DNA from: an uncultured Lachnospiraceae bacterium
Lineage (GTDB): Bacteria > Bacillota > Clostridia > Lachnospirales > Lachnospiraceae
NCBI GenBank assembly: GCA_944376975.1
Contig: CALWEE010000081.1
Coordinates: 1-7,056 of the forward strand
Reading direction: 5' to 3'
Length of the DNA stretch: 7,056 bases
This document shows positions 6,814-7,056 of this stretch, in pieces. Positions within the stretch are counted from its first letter, which is position 1, and each line of letters starts with the position of its first letter. The notes beneath the pieces are model-generated. The model saw only the letters and a list, made by a program, of their open reading frames with translations. It was not told the origin of the DNA and did not search any database. A program made the translations under genes and the position numbers.

Positions 6814-6833
6814 ACCGGCATCGATCTGCCGGT
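6814..6833 (-). promoter_or_regulatory. Perfect hairpin in the glutamate dehydrogenase leader
   Basis: ACCGGCA and TGCCGGT pair perfectly over 7 bases with a 6-base loop, 28 bases before the start codon and 13 bases before the ribosome binding site. It is not followed by a T-run, so it is not a terminator. mRNA stabilisation or a protein-binding site is possible. I see no known riboswitch consensus in the ~58-base leader. Confidence 0.55.
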
Positions 6834-6850
6834 AAACCTTGGTTGATTTA

Positions 6851-6879
6851 ATAATAACCTGATAAATTTCAAAAGTCAA
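6851..6879 (-). promoter_or_regulatory. Near-consensus sigma-A promoter of gdhA
   Basis: On the minus strand TTGACT (6879-6874), an exactly 17-base spacer and TATTAT (6856-6851) each match the consensus at 5 of 6 positions. Transcription is expected near 6844, giving a leader of about 58 bases. Confidence 0.85.
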
Positions 6880-6889
6880 TATATTTTAC

Positions 6890-6919
6890 TACAAATTGTA
6901 TTATTTTTTACATTTTGTA
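6890..6919. promoter_or_regulatory. Two tandem TACA-N3-TGTA dyads upstream of the gdhA promoter
   Basis: TACAAATTGTA (6890-6900) and TACATTTTGTA (6909-6919) are both TACA-N3-TGTA palindromes, with centres 19 bases apart. Their centres lie about 51 and 70 bases upstream of the predicted gdhA start, a usual place for an activator. The regulator is unknown. Confidence 0.45.
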
Positions 6920-6957
6920 TGGGACATGTACCTGACAGATCCCCCACCCAAGGCGCG

Positions 6958-6985
6958 CACACATTCTTTTTTTCCACATAATATA
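6958..6985 (+). promoter_or_regulatory. Sigma-K-like promoter match before the gene at 7014
   Basis: CATAATATA (6977-6985) fits the sigma-K -10 pattern CATAnnnTA, and CACA (6958-6961) fits the -35 pattern mACm with a 15-base spacer. The pattern is short and AT-rich, so chance matches are common; no good sigma-A promoter was seen here. Confidence 0.35.
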
Positions 6986-7013
6986 TCCTAAACGATACTC
7001 CAAGGAGACTTTT

Positions 7014-7056
7014 ATGAATTGCCGACAGACAATGAACAGCCGATATGTTCCTCCTG
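7014..7056 (+). CDS. Start of an unidentified gene, cut by the window end
   Basis: ATG 7014 has AAGGAG (7002-7007) six bases upstream, an ideal ribosome binding site, and opens a frame reading MNCRQTMNSRYVPP to the end of the window without a stop. Only 14 residues are visible, so the product cannot be named. The Cys/Asn/Arg/Tyr-rich beginning and the sigma-K-like promoter in front would suit a small spore-coat protein, but this is a guess. It is divergent from gdhA. Confidence 0.6.
   Translation, partial: MNCRQTMNSRYVPP

Noticed and set aside
6114..6851. Open + strand frame antisense to glutamate dehydrogenase
   Set aside because: The opposite strand encodes an unmistakable gdhA over the same bases; no ribosome site or family resemblance is seen here.
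6786..6872. 29-residue N-terminal extension of glutamate dehydrogenase
   Set aside because: It would start inside the promoter, upstream of the predicted transcript start, and has no ribosome site; the family normally begins near the ATG at 6785.

Overview
The window reads as chromosomal DNA of an anaerobic, Gram-positive Clostridia, most likely Lachnospiraceae-like. This is inferred from a glutamate dehydrogenase very close to the Clostridium symbiosum type, a YclM-type aspartokinase, strong GGAGG-like ribosome binding sites, and U-tailed hairpin terminators. Most of the window is about 50-57% GC by spot count. The first ~560 bases are clearly AT-richer (about 28-42% per 60-base line), so that end may be acquired DNA.

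Layout. Bases 10-559 (+) hold a translationally overlapping pair: a small DUF3796-like membrane protein and a 65-residue XRE/Cro-type repressor. Bases 592-1770 (-) encode a 392-residue soluble protein I do not recognise. Bases 1848-4237 (-) form the aspartokinase locus: a 307-residue, internally deleted aspartokinase paralogue, then after 88 bases a full-length aspartokinase with its own candidate promoter, closed by a strong terminator. Bases 4286-4423 are an AT-rich divergent promoter region. Bases 4424-5305 (+) encode a diacylglycerol-kinase-family lipid kinase that most likely starts at TTG. Bases 5439-6785 (-) encode a hexameric-type glutamate dehydrogenase. The kinase and dehydrogenase converge on a shared bidirectional terminator. 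The dehydrogenase has a near-consensus promoter, a leader hairpin and two dyads upstream of its -35. At 7014 (+) a new gene starts and runs off the end; a sigma-K-like promoter match lies in front of it.

How the genes fit together. Glutamate dehydrogenase links ammonium and glutamate, and aspartokinase commits aspartate to lysine, threonine, methionine and diaminopimelate, so the right-hand three quarters is largely nitrogen and amino-acid metabolism with a lipid kinase between. The most unusual item is the aspartokinase paralogue. It has lost the KFGGS nucleotide loop and about 134 residues of the kinase core, yet keeps an open frame, its own promoter, and both ACT regulatory domains aligning without gaps to those of the intact enzyme next door. 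I infer a non-catalytic regulatory subunit or amino-acid sensor working with the adjacent aspartokinase. No CRISPR array, tRNA, rRNA or insertion sequence was seen.
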